Source: Sphingopyxis sp. Root154
Lineage (GTDB): Bacteria; Pseudomonadota; Alphaproteobacteria; Sphingomonadales; Sphingomonadaceae
Assembly: GCF_001427105.1 (NCBI RefSeq)
Contig: NZ_LMGI01000001.1
Span: 1,116,001 to 1,180,000 of the forward strand
Length of the DNA stretch: 64,000 nt
Direction of reading: 5' to 3'
Below the pieces are notes generated by a model. It was not told the origin of the DNA and searched no databases. It saw only the letters and a list, made by a program, of their open reading frames with translations. How positions within the stretch are numbered: the stretch's first letter is position 1; every line of letters begins with the position of its first letter. The translations under genes were made by a program, and so were the position numbers. This document shows positions 15,268-25,237 of this stretch, piece after piece.

Positions 15268-15564
15268 TTAGAAGCGGTTACCCACCGCCCGGAAGTGGTC
15301 TTCGCTGGTAGTACCTGATCCCTCATCATAGAGATAAAGCGTGACGGGGCATTTTTGCTGGCTCGCCCAAGCGACGGCCTGCTGGACGGACACGCCTTCC
15401 AATTGGTCGTAATCCACCACTGTCGACACGTCAGCCTCAGGAGCTTGATCTGAGTCAGCGCAGCTATTGTCATGCTCTACCGCCTCGATAATCGCATTTA
15501 CAGCTTTCCAGCGATAAACCCGTGTTCTTCGATCAACTAGGTTCCAGATCATGCCGGAGGCCAT
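15268..15564 (-). CDS. low-GC hypothetical protein
   Basis: The gene encodes about 98 residues and its base composition is visibly closer to 50% GC than its neighbours, which suggests acquisition. The C-terminal part (DYDQLEGVSVQQAVAWASQQ) and the ending LYLYDEGSGTTSEDHF look like a compact alpha-beta domain. No family is recognised. ATG 15564, ATG 15552 or a TTG at 15588 could be the start, and none has a convincing ribosome-binding site. It stands alone between ctrA and the acyltransferase gene. Confidence 0.55.
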   Translation of the reverse strand: MASGMIWNLVDRRTRVYRWKAVNAIIEAVEHDNSCADSDQAPEADVSTVVDYDQLEGVSVQQAVAWASQQKCPVTLYLYDEGSGTTSEDHFRAVGNRF

Positions 15565-15637
15565 AGAGTAACAACACTCCACCGCCAACCGGGTCGCTCA
15601 CCCCCCAAACAGACCAACATCGGCCACCAGCCGCACA

Positions 15638-16924
15638 TCAAGTCCGCGACTGCGCCAGCCGATGGATCGGACCGAACTGCGCAATCGCGGCGCCCACGAA
15701 AGGTAGCGCGACGAGCCAGAGGCGCACGCCCGTCACGCCGAGCGGGCTCGCGATGCTGATCGCGGCGGTGGCGCCGAGCCCGGCACAGATCAGCAGCAGC
15801 CCGACGATCAGGCGCCAATGCGGCACCTCGCCGCTATCCTTGCTCGCGCGCTCGTAGCGCGCGAAGAGCGTGATCAGCGGGAAAAGCGCCGCGATGTAGA
15901 GGGCGAACCAGACCGGGCGCGCGAACCACCATGCGGCGCTGCCCGGCGCGACATCGAGCCCGATCCCGCCGAGCAGCCACGCCGCGACCATCACGAGGAC
16001 GAAGGCGGTGAGGTGCCAGAGGTAGATCGTCATGATCATGCCGTTGACGAGCACGACGCTGGTCCAGAGGCGGATATTGTCGAGCATCCGCTGCGCTGCG
16101 GGTTCGAGCGCGAGCGCGAAGCCCGCCTGCGCGATGCCGAGCGCGAGCAGCGCGAGCGTCGGCGGCATCGAGTTGCTGAGGCCGCTTCCCGGGACGCCGA
16201 TCATCGCGACGGGATAGGGTCCGAGGCCAACGAGCAGCCCGAGCGCAACCAGCCCGCCGACGCCCCACAAGAGCGCCTTCCTCGGCGCCAGCCGCCCCTC
16301 GCTCCACGCGAAACCGAGCTGGTGGATCGCGAGCCAGACGAAGGCGAAGTTAAGGAAATTCACATAAGGCACATCGAAGCGCAGCGCCGCGACGTCGATC
16401 GCCACCGCCCCCGCGACGAGCGCCCAGAAGGAGGCGAAGCCCCAGCGTTTCCATGCCCGCCAGGTCAGCGGCACGACCGCCGCGACCATCAGGTAAACCG
16501 ACAGGAACCACACGGGGATCAGCGCGAGCTGCGCCGCCATCGCGACGATGCCGCGATCGATCCCCGCGAGCGTGCCGAACATCGCGACGAGCGTCCAGAT
16601 CAGGAACAGCGGCAGCACCGGGTTGATCAGCCGTTGCAGCCGCCCGCTGTACCAGCTTTCATAGCTGCCGCCCTTGCGCAGCGTCGCCGCCCACGACATG
16701 CCGTTCGAGAAACCGCCGACGAGGAAGAAGAGCGGCATCACCTGGAATCCCCAGGTCAGCCACTGCATCCACGGCAATATGCCGAGCAAATGCCCGCCCT
16801 CGACCGCGCCGTCCTTCATATAGGGCGCGGCGACGAGCCAGTGACCGACGACAACCGCGAGGATCGACAGCGCGCGGAGGAAATCGACGTAGCGGTTGCG
16901 CTCGGGCGGCGCCTGTCCGGCCAT
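15638..16924 (-). CDS. acyltransferase-3-family membrane protein
   Basis: The 428-residue integral membrane protein has about ten hydrophobic segments. RYVDFLRALSILAVVVGHW near the N-terminus is the signature of the acyltransferase 3/OpgC family, with the R-x10-H arrangement that carries the catalytic site. These enzymes move acyl groups onto sugars or glycans across the inner membrane, and the acceptor here is unknown. I chose ATG 16924 because the family signature starts shortly after. A TTG with a better GGGAAGGGATGGG upstream (about 16982) would add about 20 charged residues and cannot be excluded. Confidence 0.85.
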   Translation of the reverse strand: MAGQAPPERNRYVDFLRALSILAVVVGHWLVAAPYMKDGAVEGGHLLGILPWMQWLTWGFQVMPLFFLVGGFSNGMSWAATLRKGGSYESWYSGRLQRLINPVLPLFLIWTLVAMFGTLAGIDRGIVAMAAQLALIPVWFLSVYLMVAAVVPLTWRAWKRWGFASFWALVAGAVAIDVAALRFDVPYVNFLNFAFVWLAIHQLGFAWSEGRLAPRKALLWGVGGLVALGLLVGLGPYPVAMIGVPGSGLSNSMPPTLALLALGIAQAGFALALEPAAQRMLDNIRLWTSVVLVNGMIMTIYLWHLTAFVLVMVAAWLLGGIGLDVAPGSAAWWFARPVWFALYIAALFPLITLFARYERASKDSGEVPHWRLIVGLLLICAGLGATAAISIASPLGVTGVRLWLVALPFVGAAIAQFGPIHRLAQSRT

Positions 16925-17126
16925 CTCGCTTGCGCGCGACCAGATGCTTTTGCGGCGTGCGCCCTCGCGGCTTTCGGTCAATATCCCATCCCTTCCCCAA
17001 TCAGGCATCCAACCTAGTGGCGCTTGGCGCGAGCTCAAGTCCTTGCGAACAAAAGCGCGGCGGCGACACTTATTGCGAATTGATCGCAACAGTGCCATGA
17101 TGCGGGCCTGGAGCGAAGGAGACGCC

Positions 17127-18125
17127 GTGAGCGCTATCGACAGCATCGCCGCACTCGAAGCCGTGGTGGGCAAGGCGCCGCCCGCGATCGACCTGAAGGT
17201 GATCGACCATCTCGACGCGACCGCGCTGCGCTGGCTCGCCGTCTCGCCGCTGATGTTCGCGGGCACCGGCGACGATGGAGGCATCGCGATCACGCTCGCC
17301 GGCGGGGCGAGAGGTTTCGCGCGCGGCGACGCGGCAATGCTTTCGATCCCGCTCGATCTTTTCGACGATCCCGCCCTGCTCCGCCCCGGCGCGGGTTTCG
17401 GTTCGCTGTTCCTGCTTCCCGGAATCGGCGAGACATTGCGCGTCAACGGCCGCGTCGAGAGCGCCGACGGCGTGGCGCGGATCGCGGTCGAGGAATGCTA
17501 TGTCCATTGCGCCAAGGCGCTGATCCGCTCGGAATTCTGGAAGGCCGAGCCCGATGAAGGCGCGCCGGCCGATGCCGATGCGTTCGTCGCGGCGAGCCGC
17601 TTCATGGCGCTCGCGACGATCGACCCGAAGGGCGCCGCCGACCTCAGTCCCAAGGGCGACCCGGCGGGGCTGATGGCCCGCAAGGACGGCGACGCGCTCT
17701 GGTTTCCCGACCGTCCTGGCAACCGGCGCACCGACAGTTTCCGCAACATCATCGCGCAGCCGCGTATCGCGGCGGCGCTGCTGATCCCGGGCGCCTGCTC
17801 GGTCGCGACCTTCACCGGATCGGCGATGCTGACGAGCGACGAAGGCGGGCGTGCGCCCTTCACCGTCGGCGACAAGCAGCCGTTGCTCGCCGCGCGCGTC
17901 GACGATCTCGCGATCCGCGTCGCGCCCAGCGCCGCGCTGCGCCGCGCCGCGCTGTGGCCCGCCGCGGCCGCTCCGGCCGACATCAGCCCCGCCAAGATGT
18001 TCGCCGAGCATCTGCGGCTGAACAAAAACAAGGGTCTAGGCGCGCGGATCGCGAGCGCGGTCGTTTCGATTCCCGGCTTTATGCAGAAGGGTCTCGACAA
18101 GGATTACAAGGACAACCTCTACTAA
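17127..18125 (+). CDS. pyridoxamine 5'-phosphate oxidase-like FMN-binding split-barrel protein
   Basis: The 332-residue protein has GTG 17127 as start, set by GAAGGAG at 17116-17122. The C-terminal two-thirds contain the split-barrel pattern: ASRFMALATIDPKGAADLSPKGDPAG and LWFPDRPGNRRTDSFRNI (both cited in parts of the family's FMN-binding block), typical of the MSMEG_1061-type subfamily. A conserved ECYVHCAKA segment precedes it. The N-terminal ~140 residues form a less familiar domain. The reaction is unknown; relatives bind FMN or F420 and reduce small molecules. The gene lies directly upstream of parC. Confidence 0.82.
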   Translation: MSAIDSIAALEAVVGKAPPAIDLKVIDHLDATALRWLAVSPLMFAGTGDDGGIAITLAGGARGFARGDAAMLSIPLDLFDDPALLRPGAGFGSLFLLPGIGETLRVNGRVESADGVARIAVEECYVHCAKALIRSEFWKAEPDEGAPADADAFVAASRFMALATIDPKGAADLSPKGDPAGLMARKDGDALWFPDRPGNRRTDSFRNIIAQPRIAAALLIPGACSVATFTGSAMLTSDEGGRAPFTVGDKQPLLAARVDDLAIRVAPSAALRRAALWPAAAAPADISPAKMFAEHLRLNKNKGLGARIASAVVSIPGFMQKGLDKDYKDNLY

Positions 18126-18176
18126 CTTGCTTCCCCCTTTGCCTTGGCGCGCCAGCCTTGCTATCGGCTCCGGACA

Positions 18177-20480
18177 ATGGCGACCACCACCGACGATCCT
18201 GACAATAATGCACCCGTCCCCGGCATGACCGATACCCCGTTCGACAGCGCGCTGTCCGAACGCTATCTCGTCTATGCGCTGTCGACGATCACCGCGCGTT
18301 CGCTGCCCGATCTGCGCGACGGACTGAAGCCTGTGCACCGCCGCCTCTTGTGGGCGATGCGCGCGATGCGGCTCGACCCGTCGCAGGGCTACAAGAAATC
18401 GGCACGCGTCGTCGGCGACGTCATCGGTAAATTCCACCCGCACGGCGACGTCGCGGTTTACGACGCGATGGTCCGCCTCGCGCAGGATTTCTCGCTCCGC
18501 TATCCGCTCGTCGACGGCCAGGGCAATTTCGGCAATATCGACGGCGATAATGCCGCCGCCTATCGTTATACCGAGGCGCGGCTGACGCGCGTTGCCGTCG
18601 ACCTGATGCAGGGGCTCGACGAGGGCACGGTCGATTTCAAGCCGACGTACAATGGCGAGGATGAAGAGCCCGAGATCATGCCCGGGCTGTTCCCGAACCT
18701 GCTTGCCAATGGCGCGAGTGGGATCGCGGTCGGCATGGCGACGAACATCCCGCCGCACAACGCCGCCGAGGTGATCGACGCGGCGCTGGTGCTGATCGAG
18801 AATCCGCGCGCCGAGCTGTCCGAACTGCTCGAACATGTCAAAGGCCCCGATTTTCCGACCGGCGGCATCGTCGTCGACAGCGCCGAGACGATTGCGTATG
18901 CCTATGAAACCGGGCGCGGCGGTTTCCGCGTTCGCGCGCGTTTTTCGACCGGCAAGCTGGGCGATGGCAGCTGGGAAGACAGCGGGATCGAGAAGCAATC
19001 GGGGGGCACCTGGCAGCTGGTCATCAGCGAGATTCCGTACGGGGTCGCCAAGGGCAAGCTGATCGAGCAGATCGCGCAGCTGATCGCCGACAAGAAACTG
19101 CCGATCCTCGAGGATGTCCGCGACGAAAGCGCCGAGGATTTGCGCATCGTCGTCGAACCCAAGAGCCGCAACGTCGACCCCGACATCCTCAAGGAAAGCC
19201 TCTACCGGCTGACCGACCTCGAAAACCGCTTCGCGCTCAATCTGAACGTCCTCGACGCGACGCGTACGCCGAAGGTGATGGGACTGCACCAGCTGCTCAC
19301 CGAATGGCTGCAGCACCAGATCGTCGTGCTCGTCCGCCGCGCGCAGCACCGCATCGACAAAATCGACGACCGGCTGGAGCTGGTCGCGGGCTATATCATC
19401 GCCTTCCTCAATCTCGACCGGATCATCGAGATCATCCGTACCGAGGATGAACCGAAACCCGTGATGATCGCCGAATTCATCCTGACCGACCGGCAGGCCG
19501 AGGCGATCCTCAACATGCGCCTGCGGAGCCTCCGCAAGCTCGAGGAAATGGAGCTGAAGCGCGAGCAGGCCGACCTGACCGCCGAGCGCGAAGAGCTGGT
19601 CAAGCTGGTCGAGAGCCCGGCGCGGCAGAAGACGCGGCTGCGCAAGGACCTGGAAAAGCTGCGCGCGGTTTACGGGCTGGAGACCTTGCTCGGCGCGCGG
19701 CGCACGACGATTGCCGAAGCCGCGCCCGCGCGCGAGATTCCGCTCGACGCGATGATCGAGAAGGAGCCGGTGACGGTGATCCTGTCGAAACGCGGCTGGA
19801 TCCGCGCCCAGCGCGGCCATGTCGCGGCCGACCAGTGGGCCGAATTCAAGTTCAAGGAAGGCGATGAACTGCTGTTCGCCGCGCACGCCCAGACGACCGA
19901 CAAGCTGCTGATCGCGGCGAGCGACGGGCGGTTCTTCACCGTCGGCGCCGACAAGCTGCCCGGCGGGCGCGGGTTCGGCGAGCCGCTGCGCCTTATGGTC
20001 GACATCGATCCCGAGGCGCGGATCGTCGCGATGATCCCCGCGAACGCCGAAGGCCGGCTGCTGCTCGCCTCGACCAGCGGCCACGGCTTCGTCGCGCAGA
20101 TGGCCGAAGTGGTCGCCGAAACGCGCAAGGGCCGCAACGTCGTCAACCTGAAACCCAAGGCGGCGCTCGCCATCGTGCGGCCGGTTCTGGCGAGCGACGA
20201 CAGCGTCGCGGTGGTCGGCGAGAATCGCAAGCTCGTCGTCTTTCCGCTTGCCGAGGTGCCGGTGATGGCGCGCGGTCAGGGCGTGATGCTGCAACGCTAC
20301 CGCGACGGCGGCTTGTCCGACGCGGTCAGCTTTGCCTTTACCGATGGATTGAGCTGGGCGATGGGCGGCGATACCGGCCGCACGCGTACCGAAACCGACC
20401 TTGCCCCCTGGCGCGTCGCGCGCGGCGCCGCCGGCCGGATGCCTCCGACCGGTTTTCCGAGGAACAATCGCTTCGGCTAA
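18177..20480 (+). CDS. parC: DNA topoisomerase IV subunit A
   Basis: The 767-residue enzyme decatenates daughter chromosomes together with ParE. The breakage-reunion domain contains [15 protein letters not shown], the QRDR helix [14 protein letters not shown] (residues 88-101) and the catalytic tyrosine Y131 in AAYRYTE. The C-terminal region from about residue 500 is a shorter beta-pinwheel than in GyrA and lacks the GyrA box, which favours ParC. The position that is Ser in quinolone-sensitive enzymes (HPHGDS) is Val92 here. ATG 18177 is the family start; an upstream in-frame extension of 11 codons has no support. Confidence 0.95.
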   Translation: MATTTDDPDNNAPVPGMTDTPFDSALSERYLVYALSTITARSLPDLRDGLKPVHRRLLWAMRAMRLDPSQGYKKSARVVGDVIGKFHPHGDVAVYDAMVRLAQDFSLRYPLVDGQGNFGNIDGDNAAAYRYTEARLTRVAVDLMQGLDEGTVDFKPTYNGEDEEPEIMPGLFPNLLANGASGIAVGMATNIPPHNAAEVIDAALVLIENPRAELSELLEHVKGPDFPTGGIVVDSAETIAYAYETGRGGFRVRARFSTGKLGDGSWEDSGIEKQSGGTWQLVISEIPYGVAKGKLIEQIAQLIADKKLPILEDVRDESAEDLRIVVEPKSRNVDPDILKESLYRLTDLENRFALNLNVLDATRTPKVMGLHQLLTEWLQHQIVVLVRRAQHRIDKIDDRLELVAGYIIAFLNLDRIIEIIRTEDEPKPVMIAEFILTDRQAEAILNMRLRSLRKLEEMELKREQADLTAEREELVKLVESPARQKTRLRKDLEKLRAVYGLETLLGARRTTIAEAAPAREIPLDAMIEKEPVTVILSKRGWIRAQRGHVAADQWAEFKFKEGDELLFAAHAQTTDKLLIAASDGRFFTVGADKLPGGRGFGEPLRLMVDIDPEARIVAMIPANAEGRLLLASTSGHGFVAQMAEVVAETRKGRNVVNLKPKAALAIVRPVLASDDSVAVVGENRKLVVFPLAEVPVMARGQGVMLQRYRDGGLSDAVSFAFTDGLSWAMGGDTGRTRTETDLAPWRVARGAAGRMPPTGFPRNNRFG

Positions 20481-20539
20481 GCGTAATTCGTCGTAGCCGT
20501 AAATCCCTTCTTTACTTCCCGTGACCTAGGCTTTGGGCA

Positions 20540-22252
20540 ATGGGGAAAGGTCGCACAAAACCCTCTGTTATGCCTATCGATAGAACCGGTGAAGACCGGC
20601 CCTTATTGTTCGTCGGCTGGATCGACGCGTTGCCCGTTCCGGCCGCGCTGATCAGACCGATGGCGCGCGGCAATTTCCGGCTCCACGCTAGCAACGCCGC
20701 GTTCGACCGGTTGAGCCTGTCGCCCGCGGGCGTCGAGGCACCGATCGAAATGCTGCGCGCGATCGAGCGCGCATCGCAATATCCCGACGAATCGCAGGAA
20801 TTTTCCTGCCAGCTTGGCGAAGGGCCCGCCGCGCGCGACCTGCGCGGCTCGATCGGACCGTTGCCCACCGAATCGGGCGACGACGGGCTGTTCCTGCTGA
20901 CGCTGATCGACCGGACGCAGGAAATGATGACCGAGCGCAACCTGCGACGCGAGCTGGTCTCCGACAGCCTGACCGGCCTTCCCAACCGCGCCGGGTTCGA
21001 GGAACTGGTCGAACAACGCGGGGCCACCGACCTGGGCGTCGCCGACCATGCGGTCCTGCTGCTCGACCTTGCACGGTTCAGCCGCATCAACGAACATATC
21101 GGGCCGATGGCGGGCGACGAGCTGATCATCACCGTCGCGCGGCGGCTGAAATCGAGCCTGCGCAGCGGCGACATACTGGCGCGCACCGGGGGCGACGAAT
21201 TCGCCATATCGACGCGCGTCGTGGGCGGCCGCGCCGATGTGCGTGAAATGGCGCGGCGCATCCGCGGCTGTTTCGACCATCCCTTCCGCATCGGCGAATT
21301 GAAGGTCAGCGTCGACTGCGCGCTGGGCTGCGCGATCCAGCCGGCAGCTGACACCGATGTCGCCGATCAGATCCGCCACGCGCAGATCGCGCTGAAACGC
21401 GCGAAGCAGACCGACCGCATCGAAATCTATGAACCCGAAGCGGCGATGCTGTCGGACAACCGGTTCGGGATGGAAACCGAACTGCGCAACGCAATCGAGG
21501 AAGATCGGCTCCACCTCGCCTTCCAGCCGCTGATCGAGCTGGCGAGCGGCCGCGTCGCGGGGTTCGAGGCGCTGGCGCGCTGGGACACAAGCAGCGGCCA
21601 TTCGGTTTCGCCGACCGAATTCATTCCGATTGCCGAGGATTCGGGCCTGATTGTCCCGCTCGGCCAATGGGCGATCGGCAAGGCGGCTGCGGTGCTCGCC
21701 GACTGGGACAAGCAGAATGGCGGCGGAATCGTCGACTGCTATTTCTCGGTCAACGTCTCGGCGATCCAGCTGGTGCGCGACGATGTCGCCGCGGTGGTGC
21801 GCCAGGCGCTGGAAAGCCAGAAGATCGGCGGCGAGCGGCTGATGATCGAACTCACCGAAAGCGCGATCATCGGCGATCCCGACCTCGCGCTGTCGGTGCT
21901 GAGCGAGCTGAAGGCGCTCGACGCGCGAGTCGCGATGGACGATTTCGGCACCGGTTATTCGAACCTCGCCTATCTCCAGCGCTTGCCCATCGACGTGCTC
22001 AAGATAGACCGCAGCTTTGTCGAACATATGGTCGACGATCGCGACAAGGTGGCAATCGTGCGTACGATCCAGAGCCTGGCGGAAGTGCTGAGCATGCGCA
22101 CGACGGCCGAAGGCGTCGAGACCGCCGATCAGGCGCGCTTGCTGTCGGCGCTCGGATGCGATTTCGGGCAGGGCTTCCTGTTCGCGCGGCCGATGGATGG
22201 CAAGGACGCGCTCGACTATTGGCGTCAGTCGCTGGTGCGGCCGATCTTCTGA
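20540..22252 (+). CDS. GGDEF-EAL cyclic di-GMP turnover protein
   Basis: The 570-residue soluble protein has an N-terminal PAS-like sensory region (about 20-130), then a GGDEF domain with an intact GGDEF motif at 217-221 and an inhibitory I-site RSGD at 208-211. A full EAL domain follows, with E-A-L at 343-345 and the DDFGTGYSNL and KIDRSFV blocks. Both domains look catalytically complete, so it could make and break cyclic di-GMP; which activity dominates cannot be told. No membrane segment is seen. Two PilZ proteins in this window are possible readers of the signal. The 3' end overlaps the convergent CCA-transferase gene by 28 bases. Confidence 0.93.
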   Translation: MGKGRTKPSVMPIDRTGEDRPLLFVGWIDALPVPAALIRPMARGNFRLHASNAAFDRLSLSPAGVEAPIEMLRAIERASQYPDESQEFSCQLGEGPAARDLRGSIGPLPTESGDDGLFLLTLIDRTQEMMTERNLRRELVSDSLTGLPNRAGFEELVEQRGATDLGVADHAVLLLDLARFSRINEHIGPMAGDELIITVARRLKSSLRSGDILARTGGDEFAISTRVVGGRADVREMARRIRGCFDHPFRIGELKVSVDCALGCAIQPAADTDVADQIRHAQIALKRAKQTDRIEIYEPEAAMLSDNRFGMETELRNAIEEDRLHLAFQPLIELASGRVAGFEALARWDTSSGHSVSPTEFIPIAEDSGLIVPLGQWAIGKAAAVLADWDKQNGGGIVDCYFSVNVSAIQLVRDDVAAVVRQALESQKIGGERLMIELTESAIIGDPDLALSVLSELKALDARVAMDDFGTGYSNLAYLQRLPIDVLKIDRSFVEHMVDDRDKVAIVRTIQSLAEVLSMRTTAEGVETADQARLLSALGCDFGQGFLFARPMDGKDALDYWRQSLVRPIF

Positions 22253-23442
22253 TCGACGAGCTGCGCCACGCGCGCCGCATCGGGAAAATCTTCGGCCACC
22301 CACGCGGCCTCGACCGCTTTCAGGACGCGAGCGACCTCGGGGCCGACGGCAATCCCGCGCGCGACGATGTCGCCGCCCTTGAGCGGCATTTCGGGAACGG
22401 TCCAGCCCGACAGCGCCGCGACAGCAGCCTTTGCCGAAGCCGTATCGTTCGCGAGCAGATGCACGTCGCGCGCGGCGTCGACCCCGATCGTATGCGCCAG
22501 CTGCCGGACCGGCCGTGCATTATCGGCGCGGCTTCCACCCAGCGCCGCGAGATGTTTGCGCTGCCGCGTCGACAGGCGCAGCCGGGCCGCGACTTGTTCG
22601 GCGATGGCGGCGTCGGCGGGAAGCAGCGCCGATAGGCGGCGCAGCGGCGAAGGGATGACCCCGGCCTGACGCTCATTTTCCGTCAGTTCGCTCAGTACCC
22701 GCGAAAAATCCGGCGCGAGTTCGGGCAGAACCACCTCGAAAATCCCGTCCGCTGCCATTTGGTCCACGATTCCCCGAGGCTCTGGCAGCGAAAGAATTTT
22801 GAGCAGTTCGTCGGCAATGCGCTCACGCGACAGGCTTTTGAGCGACTGGCGCGCGGTGACCACTGCGGCATGGCTGACGGCGTCGAGGTCGCCGCGCCCG
22901 AAACGCGCCGCGAAGCGATAGAAGCGCAGGATACGCAGATGATCCTCGGCGATACGCGTCGCCGCGTCGCCGATGAACGCGACGCGCCCGGCTTTCAGAT
23001 CGGCAAGGCCATCGAACCAGTCGTCGATCTCTCCCGTATCGGCATCGGCGTAGAGCGCGTTGATCGTGAAGTCGCGCCGCGCGGCGTCGTCGCGCCAGTC
23101 GTCGGCGAAGGCGATGGTCGCGCGGCGTCCGTCGGTTTCGACGTCGCGGCGCAAGGTCGTGATCTCGTGATGGTCGCCGCTGGCGATCGCGGTGACGGTG
23201 CCGTGCGCGATGCCGGTCGGGATGACCTTGATATCGGCCGCTTCGAGCCGCCGCGTTACCTCCTGCGGCAAAAGCGGGGTTGCGAGATCGATGTCCGTGA
23301 CAGCGAGGCCGAGCAGCGTATCGCGCACCGCGCCGCCGACGATCTTCACCGCGCCGCCATCAGCGGCCAGCGCGGCGACGATGCGCCGCAGTCCGGGCCG
23401 TTCGCGCCATTCGGCGGCGGGCAGCGCCGTCACCGGTGCCAC
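22225..23442 (-). CDS. CCA tRNA nucleotidyltransferase
   Basis: The 405-residue enzyme adds or repairs the 3' CCA end of tRNA. The polymerase-beta head contains IVGGAVRDTLLG and the catalytic Asp pair in DIDLATP. The RRDFTINAL block and EDHLRILRFYRFAARFG neck motif follow. The size is typical for alphaproteobacterial class II enzymes without an HD domain. GTG at 23442 lies inside the end of the Nudix gene (13-base overlap), so the two are coupled. Confidence 0.92.
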   Translation of the reverse strand: MAPVTALPAAEWRERPGLRRIVAALAADGGAVKIVGGAVRDTLLGLAVTDIDLATPLLPQEVTRRLEAADIKVIPTGIAHGTVTAIASGDHHEITTLRRDVETDGRRATIAFADDWRDDAARRDFTINALYADADTGEIDDWFDGLADLKAGRVAFIGDAATRIAEDHLRILRFYRFAARFGRGDLDAVSHAAVVTARQSLKSLSRERIADELLKILSLPEPRGIVDQMAADGIFEVVLPELAPDFSRVLSELTENERQAGVIPSPLRRLSALLPADAAIAEQVAARLRLSTRQRKHLAALGGSRADNARPVRQLAHTIGVDAARDVHLLANDTASAKAAVAALSGWTVPEMPLKGGDIVARGIAVGPEVARVLKAVEAAWVAEDFPDAARVAQLVDQKIGRTSD

Positions 23443-24014
23443 CCCGCCGGCATCCGCCGCGCCAGATTGATGATGATTCCCGCCGTCACGCCCCAGATCC
23501 GTCGCCCCTGCCAGTCCATGTCATAATAATGGCGATCGTGCCCCTGAAAATTCGCATGCTGGCGCGCATAATTGTCGGGATCGAAGAGGATATCGAGCGG
23601 CACCTCGAACCAGTCTTCGACTTCGTCGGGATTGGGGTCGAGCGGCAGGTCGGGCGGGATGACGCCGAGCACCGGGGTGATGATATAGCCGCTGCCCGAA
23701 CGATAGGGTTCGGTGACGCCGGCCACCATCACGTCGCGGCGGCTGAGGCCGATTTCTTCCTCCGCCTCGCGCAGCGCCGCGTCGATCGCATCGCGGTCGC
23801 CGGGGTCGATCTTGCCGCCCGGAAAGGCGACCTGCCCCGCATGGCTGCGCAGCCATTGCGGCCGCTGGGTCAGGATGACGCCGGGGTCGGGCCGGTCGGT
23901 GAAGGCGATGAGCACCGCGGCATCGCGTAAGGTCGGCGTGCCGAGATACGCCTCGTCCTCGCCTGCGTCGGGCAGCAGATTTTCGAGCGCGGTGCGCAGC
24001 TTTTCGGAGAGCAT
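23430..24014 (-). CDS. Nudix hydrolase, CoA-pyrophosphatase type
   Basis: The 194-residue enzyme contains a full Nudix box (GGKIDPGDRDAIDAALREAEEEIG, cited from its start; about residues 66-89). It also has the upstream LLTQRPQWLRSHAGQVAFPGG pattern typical of CoA diphosphatases of the NudL/YeaB group. It likely cleaves CoA or its derivatives to 4'-phosphopantetheine and ADP. It is in a tight minus-strand operon: the start shares a base with the stop of DUF1285 and the end overlaps the CCA-transferase start. Confidence 0.9.
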   Translation of the reverse strand: MLSEKLRTALENLLPDAGEDEAYLGTPTLRDAAVLIAFTDRPDPGVILTQRPQWLRSHAGQVAFPGGKIDPGDRDAIDAALREAEEEIGLSRRDVMVAGVTEPYRSGSGYIITPVLGVIPPDLPLDPNPDEVEDWFEVPLDILFDPDNYARQHANFQGHDRHYYDMDWQGRRIWGVTAGIIINLARRMPAGWHR

Positions 24015-24598
24015 CAGGCGTCAACCAGCGGGAAGCGCGTGCCGTTCGACCAGATCGCGGGAAGTTCTTCGTCCGCAGCAAGCGCCATTTCGACGAGTTC
24101 GTAATAGAGCGCACGGTCGATCCGCGCCTCGAGGCCGTTGCCGATGGCGCCGCGCACATGGAGCCGCGGATCGGGATTGTCGGGATCGTTTCCGAAGCTG
24201 AGCGGATGGTCGGCGCCGGCCATGACGAGATCGTCGGTGTCGAGGCGGAACACGAGCTTGCACGCCGCCCCTTCACCTTCGCTCTTCATCTCGACCGCGC
24301 GGAAGGGCGTGTCTTCAACCGCGATCGACAGCTTTTCGGCCGGGGTGACGAGAACGTGACTGCCATCGGCTTCGCGGCGCAGGATCGTCGAGAACAGCTT
24401 GATCATCGCGGGACGATTGATGCGGCCGCCTTCGTGATACCAGCTGCCGTCAGCGCGGATTTCCATGAAGCTGTCGCCGGTCCGTTCGGGATGCCACTGA
24501 TCGACTTGCGGCAGTTTGCGCCGCGCGAGCAGTTCGGCGGCTTCGGCGAGCGAAAGCTGCGAAAATTCCTTGGGAAGCGAAGGCGCGGGGGTGACCAT
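24014..24598 (-). CDS. DUF1285 family protein
   Basis: The 194-residue cytoplasmic protein matches the DUF1285 layout: a start rich in charged residues, WYHEGGRINRPAMIKLFSTILRRE, then an LVTPAEKLSIAVEDTPFRA strand region and FGNDPDNPDPRLHVRGAIGNG. The function of the family is unknown; conserved residues suggest a ligand-binding pocket. It overlaps the Nudix gene by one base, and the three genes (DUF1285, Nudix, CCA-transferase) form a conserved alphaproteobacterial operon. Confidence 0.88.
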   Translation of the reverse strand: MVTPAPSLPKEFSQLSLAEAAELLARRKLPQVDQWHPERTGDSFMEIRADGSWYHEGGRINRPAMIKLFSTILRREADGSHVLVTPAEKLSIAVEDTPFRAVEMKSEGEGAACKLVFRLDTDDLVMAGADHPLSFGNDPDNPDPRLHVRGAIGNGLEARIDRALYYELVEMALAADEELPAIWSNGTRFPLVDA

Positions 24599-24644
24599 GT
24601 CTCCGACATAGGCGGAAGGGCGGCGGGTGCAACCCTGTGCGCGG

Positions 24645-25148
24645 TCAGCGGGACCCGATCATTCCCGCACCGGTCGGCAGGTCGTGCCCGTTGACCGCCC
24701 GGGCGAGCAGGCGGCGTTTCTCGAACGGTCCGGGCAAATCCCATTCGCCCGTCGCATCGGCCGTAAAACCGAAGAAGCGACCGTAATATTCGGGATCGCC
24801 GATCATCATCAGCGCGCCGTCGGCCTCGGTTTCTGCGGCGTCGAGCATGTGCACCATCAATGCGCGGCCGTGACCGCCGCGCTGGACGTCGGGGCGGACC
24901 GCGACCGGGCCAACCATCACCAGCGGTATGTCGTCGGCATCGGGCGCACGGAGTGCGACGGGCCAGCACTGGATCGTGCCGACGAGCGCGCCATCCTCGA
25001 CCAGCGCAAAGCTGAGTTCGGGGACTGCATCCACGCCTTCGCGGATGCGATAGGCGGTTCGTCCAAAGCGATCCGTTCCGAAAGCGGCGTCGAGGAGATC
25101 CTCGACTGCCTGCGGTTCGATATTCGACAATGGAAGTAACTCGACCAA
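24645..25148 (-). CDS. GNAT family N-acetyltransferase
   Basis: The 167-residue protein has the acetyl-CoA motif A region VGPVAVRPDVQRGGHGRALM (about residues 79-98, with the R/Q-x-x-G-x-G/A pattern as QRGGHG). It also has a YYGRFFGFTA motif B end like that of the YhbS group. It is a predicted N-acetyltransferase of unknown substrate. It is separated by 46 bases from the DUF1285 operon and could be its first gene. It is divergent from the FolB-like gene. Confidence 0.85.
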   Translation of the reverse strand: MVELLPLSNIEPQAVEDLLDAAFGTDRFGRTAYRIREGVDAVPELSFALVEDGALVGTIQCWPVALRAPDADDIPLVMVGPVAVRPDVQRGGHGRALMVHMLDAAETEADGALMMIGDPEYYGRFFGFTADATGEWDLPGPFEKRRLLARAVNGHDLPTGAGMIGSR

Positions 25149-25237
25149 CGCGCACCCTTTCGCTAATGCGGCGGCGCTTTAGGGTCCGGCGTCGGTATTG
25201 CAAAGCCGAATGTCGCGCCCGCCTGCAGGATGATCGC

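Noticed and set aside
18036..20294. 752-residue open frame on the minus strand across parC
   Set aside because: It is the antisense of parC. It is rich in Asp, Arg, His and Gln with no domain, as expected from the complement of a high-GC gene.
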